35,732 nt of DNA from Chthoniobacter flavus (GTDB lineage: Bacteria > Verrucomicrobiota > Verrucomicrobiia > Chthoniobacterales > JACTMZ01), in contig CAMBSX010000005.1 in NCBI GenBank assembly GCA_945870655.1, forward strand, positions 1 to 35,732, read 5' to 3'. Below, piece after piece: positions 32,084-35,732 of this stretch. How positions within the stretch are numbered: the first letter of the stretch is position 1; every line of letters begins with the position of its first letter. The notes under the pieces were generated by a model that was not told the DNA's origin, searched no databases, and was given only the letters and a program-made list of their open reading frames with translations. The translations under genes and the position numbers were made by a program.

Positions 32084-32100
32084 TTGAGACTTAGTCTCAA
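32084..32100. promoter_or_regulatory. Perfect 8-1-8 palindrome TTGAGACTTAGTCTCAA, candidate Fur-type operator of the feo operon
   Basis: Exact inverted repeat (contains 7-1-7 TGAGACT-T-AGTCTCA) ending 13 bp upstream of the first feo operon ATG (32070). Confidence 0.7.
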
Positions 32101-32217
32101 AGATGGACGGAGGCAATCGATATTACCGGGCGACACCGGAACTTTCCTTGGGTGGCGCCGACGCCTCGACGCGGCAAGGTGCGTTCCCTCCACGCCAGAA
32201 AGGCCAAAGGGGGCTAT

Positions 32218-32236
32218 TCAGGGATTAGGACCCTGA
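32218..32236 (-). terminator. Possible hairpin downstream of glyA (TCAGGG-N7-CCCTGA)
   Basis: 6-bp perfect inverted repeat 12 nt downstream of the glyA stop; no clear U-tract, so only weak support. Confidence 0.25.
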
Positions 32237-32247
32237 TGGCCAACGTC

Positions 32248-33525
32248 TTACGGCAATGGGAACCGCGAGGTGAAGGCGTGGACGCGATCCTTCAATCGCT
32301 CGAGTTCTGGGGGATTACCCGACTGCTGTAACGCAGCGTGAATCAAGTCGGCGATTTCCATCATTTCCTCTTCCTTCATCCCGCGGGTTGTCATGGCCGG
32401 CGTGCCGATCCGAATGCCACCGGTCTTCATGATCGGCTCGGTATCGAACGGAATGGCGTTCTTGTTCACCGTGATGCCGGCCAAATCGAGCGTCTCCTGC
32501 GCTTCCTTGCCGTTGAGCCCCGCCGGCCGGAGATCGACGAGGAGCACGTGGTTCTCCGTGCCACCGGAAACGATGGTGTACCCGAGCATGGAGAGGCGCG
32601 CCGCCAGTGCCTTGGCGTTGGCCACCACTTGGGCCGCATACGCGCGGAAGGCTGGCTGAAGGGCCTCATGGAAGCAAATTGCCTTGGCGGCAATGACGTG
32701 CATCAGCGGGCCGCCCTGCACCCCGGGAAAGACCTGGGCATCGATCGACTTGGCATATTGCGCCTTGCACAAAATCACACCAGAACGCGGTCCGCGCAGA
32801 CTCTTGTGCGTCGTGCTGGTGACAAAGTCAGCATACGGCACGGGGCTGGGGTGGGCCCCGCCCGCCACGAGTCCCGCGATATGGGCCATGTCGACGAAAA
32901 GAAGAGCACCGACCGCGTCGGCAATTTCGCGCATGCGCTTGAAATCGATGATCCTCGGGTAGGCAGACGCACCGGCGGTGATCATCTTGGGACGGCATTC
33001 CGCGGCCAATCTGGCCAGAGCATCATAATCGATCGTCCCCTTCTCGCGGCTCACCCCATAGTGAACGATGTCGTAAAGTTTACCCGAAAAATTCGCTTTG
33101 TGCCCGTGCGTGAGGTGGCCGCCGTGGGCGAGGTCCATGGTGAGAATCCGGTCGCCGACGGCCAAGGCGGAAAAATAAACCGCGGTATTCGCCTGGCTGC
33201 CGCTGTGGGGTTGCACGTTGGCATGCTCGGCCCCGAAAAGTTCCTTGGCCCGTTCGATGGCCAGCGACTCGACAACGTCGACATGCTCGCAACCGCCATA
33301 CCAACGACGCCCCGGATAACCCTCGGCGTATTTGTTGGTCAGGGCGGAACCCTGCGCCTCGCGTACTGCTCGACTGGTGAAATTCTCGGAGGCAATGAGC
33401 TCGATGTTTTCGAACTGACGCCGTTCCTCGTCATGGATGGCGGCGGCAATGGCCGGGTCGGTTTCCTCGATGGCGGCGATATCCGACGGTTCGTGGGCCG
33501 TCCGGGTTTGGGTTGCTGTGTTCAT
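32248..33525 (-). CDS. glyA: Serine hydroxymethyltransferase
   Basis: [101 protein letters not shown] lysine. GGAGAG 9 nt upstream of ATG 33525. In frame with upstream LMW-PTP coding sequence. Confidence 0.96.
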   Translation of the reverse strand: MNTATQTRTAHEPSDIAAIEETDPAIAAAIHDEERRQFENIELIASENFTSRAVREAQGSALTNKYAEGYPGRRWYGGCEHVDVVESLAIERAKELFGAEHANVQPHSGSQANTAVYFSALAVGDRILTMDLAHGGHLTHGHKANFSGKLYDIVHYGVSREKGTIDYDALARLAAECRPKMITAGASAYPRIIDFKRMREIADAVGALLFVDMAHIAGLVAGGAHPSPVPYADFVTSTTHKSLRGPRSGVILCKAQYAKSIDAQVFPGVQGGPLMHVIAAKAICFHEALQPAFRAYAAQVVANAKALAARLSMLGYTIVSGGTENHVLLVDLRPAGLNGKEAQETLDLAGITVNKNAIPFDTEPIMKTGGIRIGTPAMTTRGMKEEEMMEIADLIHAALQQSGNPPELERLKDRVHAFTSRFPLP

Positions 33526-33981
33526 GGTGTTTTTCTCTCCGGTCACTAAAGCAATAACATGGGACAGGGCGCGCTGGATGTCTGCTTTGCACGACTCGTA
33601 GGTAGCGCGGGTGCCTCCGATGGGATCTGTTACGTCTGCGCGGCCGCCCTTGGCTGCCTCTTCGAAGCGCAGGAGGCGGGTTTTCGACGCCATCTCGGGA
33701 AAAAGAAGCAGCAGCATGTCAAAATGGTCCCGCGTCATGGTAAAAATGTAATCGGCCTGCTGCAGGAGGTGGGCACTGACTGGTTGGCTGCGGATATCCG
33801 CGATATCGATGCCCTCTTTCCCCAGCACCTCGATAGCGTGGGCGCTGGGCGGCTGGCCATGGCCAGCACCGAGGCCGGCCGAGGCAACTTTGACCCGGTC
33901 GCCGGCCATATGACGCAGAAGGCCCTCGGCCATCGGGCTGCGGCAGACATTTCCCGTGCAGATGAAAAGGACGTGCTTCAT
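33526..33981 (-). CDS. Low-molecular-weight protein tyrosine/arginine phosphatase family domain, open into glyA with no stop codon
   Basis: [24 protein letters not shown] (CX5R P-loop) ... [14 protein letters not shown] ... [38 protein letters not shown](GlyA). End coordinate marks the junction, not a stop. Confidence 0.9.
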
Positions 33982-34093
33982 GAAACAGGGCGCCTGATAC
34001 CGGGGCCCTAGCGCCAGCGTAACGGAGGCAGCGGGCAAGTCAATCAGACCTCCCGGCTTGCCTCGATGCCTTTGCGGTGATCGCATGGCGGCG

Positions 34094-34789
34094 ATGAAAA
34101 AGTTATCCGTTCTCCTCGCCGTAGCCGTCCTTCCAGTGATCTCTCCGGTCCACGCCTCCGAACCTGCTCCCACCGGCCCCTTCACCCTCCCGGAGCTGCC
34201 CTACGCTTACGACGCCCTCGAACCGCACATCGATACCGAAACGATGAAGATCCACCACAACAAGCACCATGCGGCCTATGTGAACAATGCCAACAAGGCG
34301 CTGGCGGGTCACCCCGACCTGTCCAAACTGACCGTGTGGGAGCTGGTCGCGCACCTCGACGAGGTGCCCGAAGAGATCCGCACCACCTTGCGCAACAACG
34401 CCGGCGGACACGCCAACCACTCGCTCTTCTGGCTGATGATGAAACCCGGCGGGGGCGGAGAACCAACCGGCGATCTGGCCGAGGCAATCAAGGACACGTT
34501 CGGCAGTTTTGCCGGGTTCAAAAAGCAATTTACCGCCGCAGCGATGAGGGTTTTCGGTAGCGGTTGGGCCTGGTTGACCATCACCCCTGACGGCGAGATG
34601 GTCATCGAAACATCACCCAATCAGGACAGCCCGCTGATGAATGGCGGCAAACCCCTCCTCGGTCTCGACGTCTGGGAACACGCCTACTATCTGAAAAATC
34701 AAAACCGCCGCGGGGAATATATCGATGCGTGGTGGGACGTGGTCAACTGGGAGTATGTCGCCGGAAAATACAACGAGGCCAAAAGGTGA
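34094..34789 (+). CDS. Superoxide dismutase (Fe/Mn family) with signal peptide
   Basis: [24 protein letters not shown] signal, then [38 protein letters not shown] ... [36 protein letters not shown]. Alternative ATG at 34085. Confidence 0.95.
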   Translation: MKKLSVLLAVAVLPVISPVHASEPAPTGPFTLPELPYAYDALEPHIDTETMKIHHNKHHAAYVNNANKALAGHPDLSKLTVWELVAHLDEVPEEIRTTLRNNAGGHANHSLFWLMMKPGGGGEPTGDLAEAIKDTFGSFAGFKKQFTAAAMRVFGSGWAWLTITPDGEMVIETSPNQDSPLMNGGKPLLGLDVWEHAYYLKNQNRRGEYIDAWWDVVNWEYVAGKYNEAKR

Positions 34790-34802
34790 ACCCGCAGCCG
34801 CT

Positions 34803-35132
34803 TCAATGCGAAACGCTCTTGGAAAACAGGTTGATCACCACAACACCGGCAATGATCAAAGCCATCCCACCGATCGCCGGAGCATCGAGTCGTTGCCCCA
34901 GCACGAGCCATGAAATGAGGGTGACAAGCACGATGCCCGCACCGCACCAAATGGCATAGGCGATGCCAACGGACATCACCCGCAAAGTGAGCGAGAGAAA
35001 GTAAAAGGCCACCCCGTAGCCGCAGGCGACGATCAAGGAAGGCAGCAGGCGGGAGAATCCATCGGTGGCTTTGAGTGAAGATGTGGCGATCACTTCGGCC
35101 ACGATGGCAATGGCAAGGTAGAGGTAGGCCAT
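34803..35132 (-). CDS. Small multidrug resistance (SMR/EmrE-like) transporter
   Basis: MAYLYLAIAIVAEVIATSSLKATDGFSRLLPSLIVACGYGVAFYFLSLTLRVMSVGIAYAIWCGAGIVLVTLISWLVLGQRLDAPAIGGMALIIAGVVVINL; conserved SMR Glu in helix 1. Confidence 0.95.
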   Translation of the reverse strand: MAYLYLAIAIVAEVIATSSLKATDGFSRLLPSLIVACGYGVAFYFLSLTLRVMSVGIAYAIWCGAGIVLVTLISWLVLGQRLDAPAIGGMALIIAGVVVINLFSKSVSH

Positions 35133-35165
35133 GGAGGGAAAGTGGCGGGTGGCGGGGACGAGTGA

Positions 35166-35354
35166 CTACTTCGACTCTTCTTTCAAGCGCGAAGCAGCCA
35201 TGCGCAGAGAGAGCGTCTCGGCATCCTCGAGCCACTGGAGGCGCTCGCGGAAAGTCATGGAGCGATCGACGAGACGGTCGAATTCACGGCTACCCTCCGG
35301 TGTTCCCCAACGGTAATCGGGCTCCGGGGATTTACTGTCGAGTTTCTCGGCCAC
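35166..35354 (-). CDS. Small hypothetical protein, apparent partner of the upstream nucleotidyltransferase remnant
   Basis: GTG start 35354: (V/M)AEKLDSKSPEPDYRWGTPEGSREFDRLVDRSMTFRERLQWLEDAETLSLRMAASRLKEESK; overlaps the 3' end of the pseudogene. Confidence 0.55.
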   Translation of the reverse strand: MAEKLDSKSPEPDYRWGTPEGSREFDRLVDRSMTFRERLQWLEDAETLSLRMAASRLKEESK

Positions 35355-35681
35355 GGGTCAGCTCGTTCATATCTTCCAGGTCACGCGGTCGTCCAGCCTC
35401 GCGCTACATTTGCAAAAGTCCCGGCAGGGAAACAATGGGGGCGCGCAAGCCGGGCGAAATCTCAACCCATACAGCAGCAGCATACTCTTGATCGAAATCG
35501 AACGGTTCATAAACGGAGACGTCTATGGGCGTGCGGCGATGCTCGTCACTCCAAATTTGAGGACGATCATGCCTTTATCGGTTCGCCACTTTTCGCGGAT
35601 GGCCGGATCGCCAACAATCAAATACCGCACCGATGCGTCTTCCAGCGCACGAACAATTGACTCATTGCTGCGAGTTTCCAT
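35332..35681 (-). pseudogene. Decayed nucleotidyltransferase (AbiEii-like/MNT-type) gene: internal deletion, frameshift and nonsense codon
   Basis: ATG 35681: METRSNESIVRALEDASVRYLIVG|DPAIREKWRTDKGMIVLKF then frameshift; other frame SDEHRRTPIDVSVYEPFDFDQEYAAAVWVEISPGLRAPIVSLPGLLQM*REAGRPRDLEDMNELTRG. Stop TAG at 35404-35406. Confidence 0.7.
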
Positions 35682-35732
35682 GTCTCAGAGAGCGGCGCAT
35701 ATTGCGCGGAGACGCGGCCAAAAAACGAGCAA

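Noticed and set aside
32338-33549. 403-aa plus-strand ORF antisense to glyA
   Set aside because: Antisense shadow of glyA with no coherent protein features.
33526-34093. Possible glycine riboswitch controlling glyA
   Set aside because: glyA is directly preceded by the LMW-PTP coding sequence, and no glycine aptamer-like conserved segment was recognised upstream of 33981.
33982-34185. N-terminal extension of the LMW-PTP/GlyA ORF up to 34185
   Set aside because: Extends into the divergent sod gene 5' region; translation upstream of [11 protein letters not shown] is non-family sequence.

Overview
A 35.7 kb, GC-rich, gene-dense chromosomal window. The gene content (GldA/F/G-type ABC operon plus DUF4340, mreBCD-mrdA-rng, menF-menD, GH57 branching enzyme, DUF2934 protein) suggests a Verrucomicrobia-like bacterium, but that is inferred from families only. 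In order it contains: sucB (partial) and sucA (-); a Gld-like ABC transporter operon (+); mreB-mreC-mreD-mrdA-rng (+); a GH57 glucan-branching enzyme and a secreted FlgD-Ig-like protein (+); trpF and a holin-like membrane protein (-); a DUF2934 protein, menF and menD (+); a lytic transglycosylase (+); an Arg/Pro-rich unknown protein and ilvB (-); rmuC (+); a compact extended feo operon (-) of Cys-rich FeoA, FeoA, FeoB, a FeoB-associated Cys-rich segment in frame with a secreted protein, a second secreted protein and a tandem-ACT protein; an LMW-PTP/GlyA continuous ORF (-); an exported superoxide dismutase (+); an SMR transporter (-); and a decayed nucleotidyltransferase pseudogene with its short partner (-). 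No CRISPR array, tRNA, rRNA or insertion sequence was recognised. The strongest leads are the extended feo operon behind a perfect 8-1-8 palindrome, the stop-less LMW-PTP/GlyA ORF, the FeoB-associated fusion ORF, the Cys-rich FeoA variant, a predicted leaderless ilvB promoter, and the nucleotidyltransferase remnant.
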